Shown one piece after another: positions 17,551 to 26,774 of a DNA stretch of 64,000 bases. The notes under the pieces were generated by a model, which worked only from the letters and a program-made list of their open reading frames with translations, was not told where the DNA came from and searched no databases. The stretch spans positions 124,001 to 188,000 of the forward strand of contig CBDFLD010000016.1 of the NCBI GenBank assembly GCA_965249005.1. Reading direction: 5' to 3'. Both the position numbers and the translations under genes were made by a program. The stretch comes from CBDFLD01 sp965249005. Its GTDB lineage: Bacteria > Acidobacteriota > UBA6911. Each line of letters starts with the position of its first letter. The stretch's first letter is position 1.

Positions 17551-19668
17551 CTACGGCCGGATAGTCAGCTCGATCTCGACTCTCCGGTTCTTTGCTCGGC
17601 CCTCTGCCGTGCCGTTGTCTGCGATGGGATTATCTGCCCCTCCGTCAACGAGGGACATCCGCGATTCATCGACGCCTTTGGACTTGAGATAATCCGCAAC
17701 CGCCTGAGCGCGCTTACGCCCGAGCCCCTTCGCAGATGTTTCTCTACGAGAGCCATCCGTATATCCGACCAGAGTGGCCCGCAGCCTCGAGTTGTTTCGC
17801 ATGCGCAGGGCCAGATCATCCAAGGCCGCCTTTGCCACGTTGTCCACGCGGTTACGACCGGACTTGAAACCACCGATCGTCACTTTCTCGGTGACGTAAA
17901 CGGTAATGTTGCAGGAGGCGCTGCCTCCTCGTGCGTCGGTAACCGTCGCTGTCACGGCGTAGCTGCCGGCTCGCAGCCCGGAGGCGTCGAACGTAGCCGT
18001 CGATCCAGAACCGCGAACCGTGCCACCAGTGGCGGACCAGCGAACCGTGATGTCGTCCCCATCAGGATCTGCCGCACGGGCACTCAGGTCGACCGTCTCT
18101 CCGGAAGCCACATCGACGCTGCTGGTCAAGCATCGGATCCCGGGGTTGTTGTTCGGAGGCAACGCCAGCGTGACCGCCACTGAACAGGAGGCGGACAACT
18201 CCCCGTCGTTGACACTCACAGCGACGTCGTAGGTTCCCGGTTCCCGCCCCAACGAACCCAGGGTATAGGTAGGACCCTCTCCCGGCACCTTCCCACCGTT
18301 GACGGCCCACGCATACGTCAGCGCGTCATTGTTTGGATCGGTCGCCGAGGCCCGAATCGTTGCACTTTCGCCGACCCGAATGGACGCCGACTTGGGCGAG
18401 CAACTGACAGTCGGTGGAAGATTCTTCTTCTGAACCGTGATATCCAAACTACATGGAACCTCGTGTTTGCCGTCGGAAACCATAACGGTAACCGTATAGA
18501 CGCCCGGAGCCACATTGGTCGCATCAAACGTGGCCGTATCTCCCGAACCGCTCAACCCTCCTCCAGTGGAAGACCAGGTATAGGTCAGTCTGTCGCCGTC
18601 CGGATCGGTTGCGTTGGCCCGAATCGTGGCGCTCTCGTCCTGAAGGATGGTTGCGTCGGAAACGGCACAGTTGACCTCGGGCGGATCATTGCGGCGGCGG
18701 CCAAGTGCGAGCTGAACCACGTAGCCATTGCTCGTTGAATTGCTGAGTCCCACCGTTCCGTTCAGCTCGGGTCTTAAGAGGCTCCTAAGATAGCCCCCTC
18801 CAAAAGACAGCCACCGAGCGGGGAACAAGCGAATACCCGCTATGAGATCCAACGGGCTATACGTATTCACCAAAGGATTGTCTTTGTCCCCAAAGAAACC
18901 GACCCCGTCGAGCTCTACAACGAATTGCACGTTATCGAACGTGCCAATGGATAGGCCGCCCCCGTACGTCCATTCGTGCTGGAGCTTAGCGAGCTGCGAC
19001 CCACTCTCCTTTGGGTCTTTGACGAAGTTGGTCCCGGTATTGGCGTGGAAACGGGTGTATCGTCCAAAACTTTTGGAAAGCAGAAACTCCCATCCGAGCT
19101 CCAGCACCCCATTGCCGAGTCCGCGATTCAGGTAGTTGGTCTTCCTGGAAGTCGGAACCTTGAGCGTTACTGCCAGACCCAGCGATGCCGGCGCTCCTTG
19201 TCGTTCCGCCAGGAAGTTTACCTTCCCACCGAAGCGCAAGTCTCCGACGCTTTCCGCCCGAGGCGTATCGATGAAAGGAGACTCATTGTAGAAACCCAAC
19301 CTTCCGTTGGGCACCTGTCCGGCCTGAGGCGAGGCTCCCGGTAGACCGCGATAGAAGAGGATGTTTCCCGCCTGAACCCGTCGAACCGCATCAAAGGAGG
19401 CATACACCTCGAACCGCTCATTGATGCCGACAGCCAGGGAAACCGGCACCTGGTCGAATTCCAACTGGCCGGGGTCTCGATTGTAGCGATGCAAACCAAG
19501 GCTGAAATTCATCTCGCCGCGTCGCAACGTCTGAGCGTCCTTGGTGAAAAAGAGTCCGTTGGTTCCGTCCACCGTCGCGGCTTCGACTTCCCTCTCGTCT
19601 TGCGCATACGCGGAAAAAGAGACCAGTAGAATAGCGAAAGTCACGAAAGTCATTATCTTTTGACACAT
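17551..19668 (-). CDS. Outer-membrane beta-barrel protein with three PKD repeats and an OmpA peptidoglycan-binding domain
   Basis: 705 residues from the ATG at 19666-19668, which has an AAGGA ribosome site and a clean signal peptide (MTFVTFAILLVSFSAYA). Residues about 25-330 look like an outer-membrane barrel with alternating strands. Three PKD/immunoglobulin-like repeats follow (about 330-590), each with the DPDGD or DPNND turn and a closing Cys pair (for example VNCAVSD to VPCSLDI, VSCSPKS to ASCSVAV, IRCLTSS to ASCNITV). The C-terminal OmpA domain contains LVGYTDGSRRETSAKGLGRK and NRRVEIEL, which bind peptidoglycan. It is the first gene of the envelope operon behind a sigma-70 promoter. 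Barrel plus PKD plus OmpA in one chain is uncommon. Confidence 0.9.
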   Translation of the reverse strand: MCQKIMTFVTFAILLVSFSAYAQDEREVEAATVDGTNGLFFTKDAQTLRRGEMNFSLGLHRYNRDPGQLEFDQVPVSLAVGINERFEVYASFDAVRRVQAGNILFYRGLPGASPQAGQVPNGRLGFYNESPFIDTPRAESVGDLRFGGKVNFLAERQGAPASLGLAVTLKVPTSRKTNYLNRGLGNGVLELGWEFLLSKSFGRYTRFHANTGTNFVKDPKESGSQLAKLQHEWTYGGGLSIGTFDNVQFVVELDGVGFFGDKDNPLVNTYSPLDLIAGIRLFPARWLSFGGGYLRSLLRPELNGTVGLSNSTSNGYVVQLALGRRRNDPPEVNCAVSDATILQDESATIRANATDPDGDRLTYTWSSTGGGLSGSGDTATFDATNVAPGVYTVTVMVSDGKHEVPCSLDITVQKKNLPPTVSCSPKSASIRVGESATIRASATDPNNDALTYAWAVNGGKVPGEGPTYTLGSLGREPGTYDVAVSVNDGELSASCSVAVTLALPPNNNPGIRCLTSSVDVASGETVDLSARAADPDGDDITVRWSATGGTVRGSGSTATFDASGLRAGSYAVTATVTDARGGSASCNITVYVTEKVTIGGFKSGRNRVDNVAKAALDDLALRMRNNSRLRATLVGYTDGSRRETSAKGLGRKRAQAVADYLKSKGVDESRMSLVDGGADNPIADNGTAEGRAKNRRVEIELTIRP

Positions 19669-19756
19669 GTTCCTTACCCCATCGAGAGCGTATTCAGGTT
19701 CGATGCTCGAAGCATTCAGATTTCCAATCGACCAGAAACTCAATTTTAAGGCGGGG

Positions 19757-19785
19757 AGTGTAGCACCACGATCGGTCTAAGTCAA
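19757..19785 (-). promoter_or_regulatory. Sigma-70-type promoter of the OmpA-PKD operon
   Basis: On the minus strand TTGACT (19785-19780) and TACACT (19762-19757) are separated by exactly 17 bases. Transcription would begin near 19750, about 80 bases before the chosen OmpA-PKD start, and would read through the BNR and M16-like genes. This is the best-matched promoter I see in the window. Confidence 0.7.
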
Positions 19786-19967
19786 AAATTTTCATTGAGT
19801 TAGCGAAGCAGAAAGACTCCAGCTTGCCCGATCCGGACCTTGTCATTGGGCGCAAGAGGGGCACCAAGAGCCGGTGGAAAACCGAGCAGTCACAACAAGC
19901 GAATGGAAAGCGAATTGATCGCGAATTGACCGGTTTTCGGTTTCAGCTTAAGATACCCGAATTACTC

Positions 19968-20687
19968 ATGGCCAAAGCAGAGCTCCAACCAGCCTCACAA
20001 CCGCAGGGTTTCCCGGAGCAGGCGGCTCTTCTGACTGAAGTGGGACACGCTTGCTATCAGAGGGGATGGGCGCTCGGGACCAGCGGAAACTTCAGCAGTG
20101 TGCTGGCAGAAAAGCCGCTGCGGCTCGCCATAACTGCCAGCGGAGCCGACAAGGGGCAGTTGAAACCCTCCCAGATCTTGGAGGTTGACAGCAAGGGTAG
20201 GACCCTCCGTGGACTTGGACGCCCTTCTGACGAAACTCCGCTGCATCTGACCATCGTCCGGACTCGTGCTGCCGGAGCCGTACTCCATACTCATTCCGTG
20301 TGGGCCACGTTGCTTTCCGACCTCCATGCCGAACGGAATGGGTTTAGGATTGAAAACTATGAAATGTTGAAGGGACTGTCGGGCGTGAACTCACACGAGC
20401 ATTCCGAGTGGGTACCCATCATCCCAAACTCACAGGATTTAGCATCCGTGTCCAGAGCGGTCGAGTTGCTGCTGCATCAGGAGCGAAGTATCCACGGCTT
20501 CCTGCTTCAAGGACATGGCCTTTACGTTTGGGGGCACGATCTGGTGGAGGCGAGGCGGCATCTGGAAATCTTGGAGTTTCTCTTGGAGGTCGTGGGACGA
20601 AAACGGTTCGAACCGCCCGGCCGACTCGCCGAGACGGACTTCTCCGCGGAACAAACTGGGGGGCAAACATGGCCATCGTCACGGTAG
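19968..20687 (+). CDS. mtnB: Methylthioribulose-1-phosphate dehydratase
   Basis: 239 residues from the ATG at 19968 (MAKAELQPAS); the frame is open further upstream but without conservation. It is a class II aldolase/adducin-fold zinc enzyme that dehydrates methylthioribulose-1-phosphate to the diketone intermediate of the methionine salvage pathway. Seen are RGWALGTSGNFS, the acidic SDETPLH region, the zinc histidines in AVLHTHSVW (His107, His109) and a third in LLQGHGLYVWG. The following genes, acireductone dioxygenase and enolase-phosphatase, fix it as MtnB rather than another aldolase. Its 3' end overlaps mtnD by 19 bases. Confidence 0.95.
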   Translation: MAKAELQPASQPQGFPEQAALLTEVGHACYQRGWALGTSGNFSSVLAEKPLRLAITASGADKGQLKPSQILEVDSKGRTLRGLGRPSDETPLHLTIVRTRAAGAVLHTHSVWATLLSDLHAERNGFRIENYEMLKGLSGVNSHEHSEWVPIIPNSQDLASVSRAVELLLHQERSIHGFLLQGHGLYVWGHDLVEARRHLEILEFLLEVVGRKRFEPPGRLAETDFSAEQTGGQTWPSSR

Positions 20688-21238
20688 ATGTGAACAAGCC
20701 CATGGATGAGTTCGAGGAGACCCAGAAATACCTGGAGGGAATTGGCATTGTCTATGAACGCTGGAATCCGAAGCAACCCCTCGCCAAAACCGCCACTGCA
20801 GAAGAAATACTGGCAGCGTTTGATCAGCCATTAGAGTCTCTGAAGACCAGCCGGAACTACGCTGCGGCCGATGTGATCGACATCCACCCCGACACACCCG
20901 GCCTCGAGGCAATGCTAGACCAGTTTCGACAAGAGCACTGGCACAGCGACGACGAGGTGAGATTCATCATCGAAGGCCGGGGGATGTTTCACATACACCT
21001 TCCAACGGGAGCAGTAACATCGATCGAGGCCGTGCCCGGGGATCTGCTTTCCGTGCCTGCCGGAACCCGTCACTGGTTCAACTTGTGTCAAGAGCGCAGA
21101 ATCCGCGCCATTCGACTGTTCTCGGATCCCGCCGGATGGGCGGCGCATTACACGGACAGCGGAATCGAGCACGAAAATACCCCGGTCTGCTTTGGCCCCG
21201 CGCATGTTCCTCGCACGCCCAGTACCTCGAATCGTTAG
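20669..21238 (+). CDS. mtnD: Acireductone dioxygenase
   Basis: 189 residues from the ATG at 20669, preceded by a GGGGGG ribosome site inside mtnB. It is a cupin metalloenzyme that, depending on the bound metal (Fe or Ni), oxidises acireductone to the 2-keto precursor of methionine or to an off-pathway product. The metal ligands are His90, His92, Glu96 (EHWHSDDEVRF) and His135 (AGTRHWFNL). It overlaps mtnB by 19 bases and is followed by mtnC after 22 bases. All ligands are present, so it should be active. Confidence 0.96.
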   Translation: MAIVTVDVNKPMDEFEETQKYLEGIGIVYERWNPKQPLAKTATAEEILAAFDQPLESLKTSRNYAAADVIDIHPDTPGLEAMLDQFRQEHWHSDDEVRFIIEGRGMFHIHLPTGAVTSIEAVPGDLLSVPAGTRHWFNLCQERRIRAIRLFSDPAGWAAHYTDSGIEHENTPVCFGPAHVPRTPSTSNR

Positions 21239-21260
21239 CGGCATCGCTACCGTGAAAACA

Positions 21261-22001
21261 ATGCCACCTGACTCAGGAGATCGTCGAGGCCGCTTTGTAT
21301 TACTGGACATCGAGGGCACTACTACACCGCTCGATTTTGTACACCGAATTCTCTTTCCCTACGCGAAAAAACATCTGGAGCCATACATCGAGTCCGAGTA
21401 CGGAAGCGCAGACTTTCGGGTACCGCTGGAGCAGTTGCGCCATGAGTACAGCAAAGACCTTCGCAGAAATAGCCCACCGCGGTGGTCGGAGGGTTCCAGG
21501 CAAGAGGACGTCGCATCTATTGCCCGCTATCTGGAATGGATGATGGATCTAGACCGGAAATCGAGTTCGCTGAAGGCAATTCAAGGGAGAATCTGGCAGC
21601 AGGGCTATCGAGCCGGTCTTTTATGCGGTCAGGTGTTTCCCGACGTACCGATTGCTTTTGAGCGCTGGCGCCAGGCCGGCAGAACCGTCGGGATATACTC
21701 CTCCGGGAGCGTGCTCGCCCAGCGACTTCTCTTCGCCAGTACGGACGCCGGGAACCTGACCGGTTTCATCTCCAAGTACTTCGATACGAACATCGGCTCC
21801 AAGCGAGACTCCCGCAGCTATTTGCGAATCGCGGAAACGTGGGACTGCAAGGCTGCAGAAATCCTTTTCATCTCCGACGCACCGGACGAGTTGAGCGCCG
21901 CGACCGAGTCTGGGATGCAAACTCTTCTTTGCCTCCGGCCCGGCAACGTGAAGGCGGAAGCCGCAGGGCACCAGGTAATTACGAGTTTCGATGGGGTCTA
22001 G
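21261..22001 (+). CDS. mtnC: Enolase-phosphatase E1
   Basis: 246 residues from the ATG at 21261; a GTG at 21252 would add three residues. A HAD-superfamily enzyme that enolises and dephosphorylates diketo-methylthiopentyl-1-phosphate to acireductone. HAD motif I is LLDIEGTTTPLDFV, motif II is the serine in GIYSSGSVLAQ, and motif III/IV is near ILFISDAPDELSAA. It completes the mtnB-mtnD-mtnC operon; pathway order would be B, C, D. No mtnA (isomerase) or mtnP/mtnK is in the window. Ends 96 bases from a convergent gene. Confidence 0.95.
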   Translation: MPPDSGDRRGRFVLLDIEGTTTPLDFVHRILFPYAKKHLEPYIESEYGSADFRVPLEQLRHEYSKDLRRNSPPRWSEGSRQEDVASIARYLEWMMDLDRKSSSLKAIQGRIWQQGYRAGLLCGQVFPDVPIAFERWRQAGRTVGIYSSGSVLAQRLLFASTDAGNLTGFISKYFDTNIGSKRDSRSYLRIAETWDCKAAEILFISDAPDELSAATESGMQTLLCLRPGNVKAEAAGHQVITSFDGV

Positions 22002-22097
22002 CAACCTCGGGGCCGGCCTCCGTTGTGAGTTTACTGATGCTGGGGGCGGCCTGAGATGATTGACTCTGGAATCGCGTGGATGCCAACGCTGCTTTGG

Positions 22098-22757
22098 CTA
22101 CTGCGGGATGTCGTAGGGATTTTCTGTAATCGCGTAGTCTTCAATAACGAGTGAGCGCTCCAGGACAATCTCCAGCACCGACCCGCCACGGATTTCGATA
22201 TCACGCCCGCGTGTGGCAAAAACAGTGGCGAGACCAATAGCCGCCCCAATTCCGCCACTGATGGCTGCGCCTTTGCCTCCGCCAACCAGGGCTCCTATCC
22301 CGGCACCGACTGCGCCAGGTTTGGCCACTTTTCCGACGTCTCGCCGCTTCGTGCCTCGAGCTTCAATGGTGCCCTCGGCTTTGACCTTGGACTCGTTCTC
22401 CGTCCTGAGCTCCACTAAGGATGCTACGACCGGGAATTCTCCCTTTCCGGGGATCCGGATCGAGTCGAAAAGCAAGTTCAGAAGCGCTCTGCCGCGAAAT
22501 CGTCCAGGACGGACTACTCGGGAAACGCTTCCCGTGACGACGCTGTCCTTCGGAATCACTATCTGATCGCCTTCAAACACGTCAGCAAGTACGTTGGCCG
22601 TGAAAGGATCGCCAACCTTGTTGACCTTGGTGCTCAGGTGATCATTGAGCTCCAGAGCAATCTCTGTTCCTTCCAGCAGGGTCATCTCTGCCAAGGGACT
22701 TGCCGTCGCCTGCAGGGCCACCAGAAACACAGCAACACAAACGGCGGTTTTCTTCAT
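22098..22757 (-). CDS. Exported hypothetical protein with a glycine-zipper segment
   Basis: 219 residues from the ATG at 22755-22757, giving a signal peptide MKKTAVCVAVFLVALQATASP. An upstream in-frame extension of 50 residues has no conserved look. Residues about 30-110 (EGTEIALELNDHLSTKVNKVGD, GDQIVIPKDSVVTGSV) resemble a beta-rich fold often annotated near TrbI/VirB10 in such genomes, but I cannot confirm that. Residues about 155-185 (GAVGAGIGALVGGGKGAA, GGIGAAIGLAT) form a glycine zipper, suited to membrane insertion or oligomers. It stands alone between the mtn operon and the sensor kinase. Function unknown. Confidence 0.7.
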   Translation of the reverse strand: MKKTAVCVAVFLVALQATASPLAEMTLLEGTEIALELNDHLSTKVNKVGDPFTANVLADVFEGDQIVIPKDSVVTGSVSRVVRPGRFRGRALLNLLFDSIRIPGKGEFPVVASLVELRTENESKVKAEGTIEARGTKRRDVGKVAKPGAVGAGIGALVGGGKGAAISGGIGAAIGLATVFATRGRDIEIRGGSVLEIVLERSLVIEDYAITENPYDIPQ

Positions 22758-23275
22758 CCATTGAGAATTGATTCGGTCAGAAGCGCTTGCGCTCGTCCCC
22801 GAACGCCTCCGCCGATTTTGAGGGCTCTTTGCGTCTTCAATCAATGACTTCATGATCGATTCATCTCCAAAGAGCTTGGGAGCGGGATCTTTAACACCAT
22901 CAACCACATGCCGATTCGTTTGCCGGCTCGCCCCTGCTAAGCTCCTTACCCGTCACGAGCCCGCCACGATTTCTAGCGTAGCGCGAGCTCTGGCTATTAG
23001 ATGCCAAATCCAGACCGGAGGTTCAGTTTGAGGGACGGCCCTCGTCTACTATCCCATCGTCATCGCCTATTTTACAGATTATATGAATCTTTGCAATAAG
23101 TTACAAAGAGTTCTGCCCGCACCTTCGGATGCTGGATTTACAGTCGGCCGGCGTGCCCAGGCTCGCACTATTCAGGCGTTGCTTGTTTGCCACAGTCTTC
23201 GCCATCCTCATGATGTCGGCCGGCACTCGGGCAACGATATTTACGAATCGGACCTCAAAGGGTTATCCTTGTGCC
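22758..23275. other. Divergent intergenic region without a supported gene
   Basis: This 518-base stretch lies between the minus-strand glycine-zipper gene and the plus-strand sensor kinase and should hold the promoters of both. The part at about 23066-23110 is AT-rich (TTTTACAGATTATATGAATC and on), compatible with a promoter for the kinase. I see no RNA gene and no repeat. Confidence 0.4.
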
Positions 23276-25102
23276 ATGAAGCTACTCGGATCATTGAGAA
23301 ACGCGCCGGTTTCCGCTGTTCTTGTCGTTTGCGCCTTGGTCGGAATACTGCTCGTTCTAGCGGTCCTGCAGTATCAATGGATCGGGCAATTCAGTAGCGC
23401 CGAGAGAGAGCGAATGCAAGAACGGCTACGGGTCACTGTGAGCCAGTTTCAACAGCAATTCAATGAACCACTGTTTCGCATGGCGGCCTCCTTTCAAATG
23501 GAACCACCATCCGTCCGAGAGAGAGATTGGAATCGATTCATTGACCTCTACAAGGACTGGACCGAGCATGAAACTCACGCCGGTTTATTGGCCGACCTCT
23601 ACGTGTGGGATGTCAAACTGGAGGAGGAACATTCATTACTGAAACTGGACCACAGGGTAGAAAAGCTGCGTGTTGCACCGTGGCCGGATGAGTTCGCAAG
23701 CATCAAGAAACGTTTCAATATGCCGTTTCGTCGTCGTCGGCCACGCGGCGGGCCTGAAATGAGACCTCCCTTCATCGGTTGGGTTGTCCATCCGGAGATA
23801 CCCGCGCTAACGGAGCCACTGTTCTCTGCACCTCCCTCGAGCGGACGGCCCTTCGGGAGCCCGGACCGTATTGCACAGGTGATCATCCGTCTAGACTGGT
23901 CTTACATTCGAGAGGAGTTTCTTCCCTATCTGACTAGCCGGAACTTCGGCGACCTGAACGAATCCGAATACCAGATCGCGGTCCTGAAATCCCGGGATCC
24001 GGAGACACCAGTTCAAATACTCTATCAATCGTCCCCCAAAATCAGTGTGGACGCCGAGGCATCGTTTGACTCCTCCGTGGGTCTGTTCTGGGACCCGCGA
24101 ACATACCGGGACGGGGGCCCAGGCGATATGACGCGACGTCCCCCCAATGCCTCCGGTCCGTTTCCGGACGGCCGCAGTTTGAGAAGACGTATGAGAAGCA
24201 CCCCGATTCTCCTGTCCGATCAGAACACAGACAATTGGAAGCTGGTAGTAAAACACCGCCAAGGATCTCTGGAGGCGGCTGTGGCGGGTCTGCGGCGTCG
24301 CAATCTGGCCATCAGCTTCGGTGTCCTGCTGATTCTGGCGATAAGCATGGTCATGATCATCGTTTCTACCCAGCGCGCGAAACGTCTGGCAAAACTTCAA
24401 ATGGACTTCATGGCGGGCGTATCTCACGAATTGCGCACGCCGCTGGCCGTCATTCGGTCCGCGGGCGACAACCTGGCTGACGGCACCGTCGTCAGTTCGT
24501 CGGAACGGGTGAAACAATATGGCGAGATCATTCGTAATGAGGGCCGACGACTTTCGGCGATGCTCGAAAATATCTTACAGTTGGCCGCCGGCCGGTCAGT
24601 GAATGCGCGGTACGATCTGAAGCCAAGCTCACTGGCGAAGATCCTCGACACCGTACTCGCAGAGGCTGCTCCAATCATTGAGAGTGATCAATTCGAAGTC
24701 GACAAGCGTCTGGAATCAGACCTTCCTGCCGTTCTAACGGACGAGAGGGCTCTTGCGCAATGCTTGAAGAACCTCCTGAGCAACGCGCTCAAGTACGGCG
24801 GGCAGGCCCGTTGGATTGGAATACGTGCCTTTGCGGCAGAAAATGCAACCAAAAAACAAGTTTGCGTGACGTTCGAGGACAAGGGGATGGGCATTCACTC
24901 GGAAGATATACCGCACATCTTCGATCCTTTTTACCGGGCCGAAGCCGCGAAGTCGGGCCAAATCCAGGGAAGTGGGCTTGGACTCAGCTTGGTCCATGAG
25001 GCAATCACCTCCATGGGCGGTAGTATCGAGGTCCAAAGTAGCGAAGGGCGAGGGAGCATTTTTACCATTCGGCTCCCGACCGCGAAAGAAGCGAACGACT
25101 AA
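23276..25102 (+). CDS. Membrane sensor histidine kinase (CpxA-like position)
   Basis: 608 residues from the ATG at 23276; an upstream in-frame extension of 49 codons lacks conserved character. A first membrane helix lies at about residues 10-33 (VLVVCALVGILLVLAVLQ), a roughly 310-residue periplasmic sensor follows, and a second helix (ISFGVLLILAISMVMIIV) at about 345-365. The phospho-acceptor is His384 in GVSHELRTPLAVIRS, so there is no room for a HAMP domain. The ATPase has the N box NLLSNALKYGG, the G1 box FEDKGMGIHSEDI and G2 GSGLGLSLVHEA. It is intact, but the regulator that follows after 16 bases is split by an IS21 element. Confidence 0.93.
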   Translation: MKLLGSLRNAPVSAVLVVCALVGILLVLAVLQYQWIGQFSSAERERMQERLRVTVSQFQQQFNEPLFRMAASFQMEPPSVRERDWNRFIDLYKDWTEHETHAGLLADLYVWDVKLEEEHSLLKLDHRVEKLRVAPWPDEFASIKKRFNMPFRRRRPRGGPEMRPPFIGWVVHPEIPALTEPLFSAPPSSGRPFGSPDRIAQVIIRLDWSYIREEFLPYLTSRNFGDLNESEYQIAVLKSRDPETPVQILYQSSPKISVDAEASFDSSVGLFWDPRTYRDGGPGDMTRRPPNASGPFPDGRSLRRRMRSTPILLSDQNTDNWKLVVKHRQGSLEAAVAGLRRRNLAISFGVLLILAISMVMIIVSTQRAKRLAKLQMDFMAGVSHELRTPLAVIRSAGDNLADGTVVSSSERVKQYGEIIRNEGRRLSAMLENILQLAAGRSVNARYDLKPSSLAKILDTVLAEAAPIIESDQFEVDKRLESDLPAVLTDERALAQCLKNLLSNALKYGGQARWIGIRAFAAENATKKQVCVTFEDKGMGIHSEDIPHIFDPFYRAEAAKSGQIQGSGLGLSLVHEAITSMGGSIEVQSSEGRGSIFTIRLPTAKEAND

Positions 25103-25624
25103 GCGAGAAACCACGGCCATGACGGAAAAAGTGTTGCTGGTAGAGGATGAGGCAGGGCTGAGAGTTACGCTCGGGGATCGCCTTCGCAAGGAAGGCTATA
25201 CCGTCGAAACCGCCGTGGATGGGATCGAGGGACTGCACAAAAGCACGAATGAGACCTTCGATCTCATCATTCTGGACATCATGCTTCCCCTGAAAAGCGG
25301 CCTGGACATCTGCCGGGACTTGCGCCAGAAGGGCATTACAACACCCGTCTTGATGCTGACGGCCCGCGGGCAAACCCTAGACAAGGTCTTAGGCCTGAAG
25401 ATCGGCGCCGACGACTACTTGACCAAACCATTTGAAATGATCGAACTGTTGGCACGCATCGAGGCGTTGCTCCGGCGCCCGAGCGGTTCTCCACCGCCCC
25501 GCCCGCTTTCCATAGAATTCGGCGATTTCCGGGCCGATTTCCGCCGCATGTAAGTCGTGAGTGACGGTCGCCCTCTGTCACTGTCCGCAAAGGAGTTTCA
25601 GCTTCTCCGCTACCTTCTGGAGCA

Positions 25625-25630
25625 TCGAGG
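25625..25630. repeat. Target-site duplication, left copy (TCGAGG)
   Basis: TCGAGG at 25625-25630 is repeated at 28915-28920 directly outside the other end of the IS21 element. The length is within the range known for the family, and excising the element with one copy restores the regulator frame. Confidence 0.88.
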
Positions 25631-25632
25631 TG

Positions 25633-25995
25633 TTAGCGATCGCGTGAAACCGCAGTTTTCTGAACGGGCGCCGGTAGAGAGGTTTTCAGGCGCAGTTTGA
25701 TTCGAAGATACCTCACGTAGTCTGCCGAGATAGGATTCTGAAGTAATTCCTCAATGACCGGGAGAAAGTAATACAGGGACCGGATAGGCGATAGCCTGCG
25801 TGCCTGTGGATCACGGAGTAACCGACGAGCGGAAGTCAGGAGTAAGCTCGATTCTATGACCGAAAGCGGAACCCGACGATCATAGAGCTGATAAGCGAGT
25901 TGATAGTCTTGCCGACGAGGCCGTTGTGGAGTCTCAGGCAGCTGGGCGTAGAGATCAACAACAATCTTTACGTATTGAATGCGATTGGACGGCAC
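25633..25995 (-). CDS. Small accessory protein of the IS21 element, unknown function
   Basis: 120 residues starting at a GTG (25995), five bases after the istB stop, so translation is probably coupled. The sequence is rich in Leu and Arg (VPSNRIQYVKIVVDLYAQLP, then DYQLAYQLYDRRVPLSVIE, SARRLLRDPQARRLSP and YFLPVIEELL) and looks alpha-helical. No domain is recognised. The stop codon lies inside the left terminal repeat, so the gene fills the element to its edge. The position after istB and the shared strand indicate it belongs to the element, not the host. Confidence 0.7.
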   Translation of the reverse strand: MPSNRIQYVKIVVDLYAQLPETPQRPRRQDYQLAYQLYDRRVPLSVIESSLLLTSARRLLRDPQARRLSPIRSLYYFLPVIEELLQNPISADYVRYLRIKLRLKTSLPAPVQKTAVSRDR

Positions 25996-26000
25996 GGGTT

Positions 26001-26774
26001 CTAACGTTTCTTTTTCCTCCGCGCGGAGGCTTCCTGCTCGCTCTCTCGAATCCGATAGCTACGTCCTTCAATGACGGTCACATCGGCATGGTGAGTGAGA
26101 CGATCCAAGAGCGTGGCAATGCAAGCGGCATTGGGAAAGACCTCGTTCCATTCTCGAAAGGCTCTATTTGTACTTATAACGATGGATCGATGCTCATAGC
26201 GCCGGTTGACGACTTCGTACAGCAGATCCGCGGCATGGTTGTCATAGGAGAGATACCCGACTTCGTCTACGCACAGAAGGTGAGGGCGGGCGTAGGATTG
26301 GAACTTTCTTCTTCGGAGTTCCGGGGAATCACATTGGAGATCTTCGATCAGGTCGGCAGCCGTACGAAACAGGACGGAATAGCCGGCCAGCACAGCAGCG
26401 TGGGCAATGTTTTTGGTAATCATGGTCTTGCCCAGACCGTTGGCACCGAGTAGGACAAAGTTGCGACCATCCGGGATGAAATCCAGAGTGAGGGCGCGTT
26501 CGATGACCTGGCGATCGATTTTCTTTGGCCAATTCCAATCGAAATCCGCCAGCGGTTTGAAGCGGCCGATGCGGGAGCGTTTCAGGCGGCGCTCGAGACT
26601 GCGGCGGCCACGCTCTCGAGCTTCGGCCTGCAACAGCTCCTCGAGCATTACACGAGGACTCCAACGACCCTTGGTAGCCCGGGCGATGAAGTCTTCCAGG
26701 GATTCAGAAGTGGCATTCAGACCGATGCCGGCGAGTTGGGTGGCAAGGTTATTCGTCACGGTCGGAGAGGTCAT
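26001..26774 (-). CDS. istB: IS21-family helper ATPase IstB
   Basis: 257 residues from the ATG at 26774 (MTSPTVTNN); an upstream in-frame start at 26816 would add 14. It is an AAA+ ATPase related to DnaC. The Walker A is LLGANGLGKTMITKN and Walker B is LLCVDEVGYLSYD, with a sensor region STNRAFREWNEVF. IstB assembles on target DNA and activates the IstA transposase. The start overlaps the istA end by 26 bases, the common arrangement for this family. Intact. Confidence 0.96.
   Translation of the reverse strand: MTSPTVTNNLATQLAGIGLNATSESLEDFIARATKGRWSPRVMLEELLQAEARERGRRSLERRLKRSRIGRFKPLADFDWNWPKKIDRQVIERALTLDFIPDGRNFVLLGANGLGKTMITKNIAHAAVLAGYSVLFRTAADLIEDLQCDSPELRRRKFQSYARPHLLCVDEVGYLSYDNHAADLLYEVVNRRYEHRSIVISTNRAFREWNEVFPNAACIATLLDRLTHHADVTVIEGRSYRIRESEQEASARRKKKR

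Noticed and set aside
19669..19967. SAM riboswitch upstream of mtnB
   Set aside because: Checked the leader for the conserved S-box helices; none is recognisable.
25625..25632. An 8-base target duplication CATCGAGG for the IS21 element
   Set aside because: The CA also matches the conserved element end; the TG...CA ends of IS21 elements and the regulator frame both fit a 6-base duplication better.
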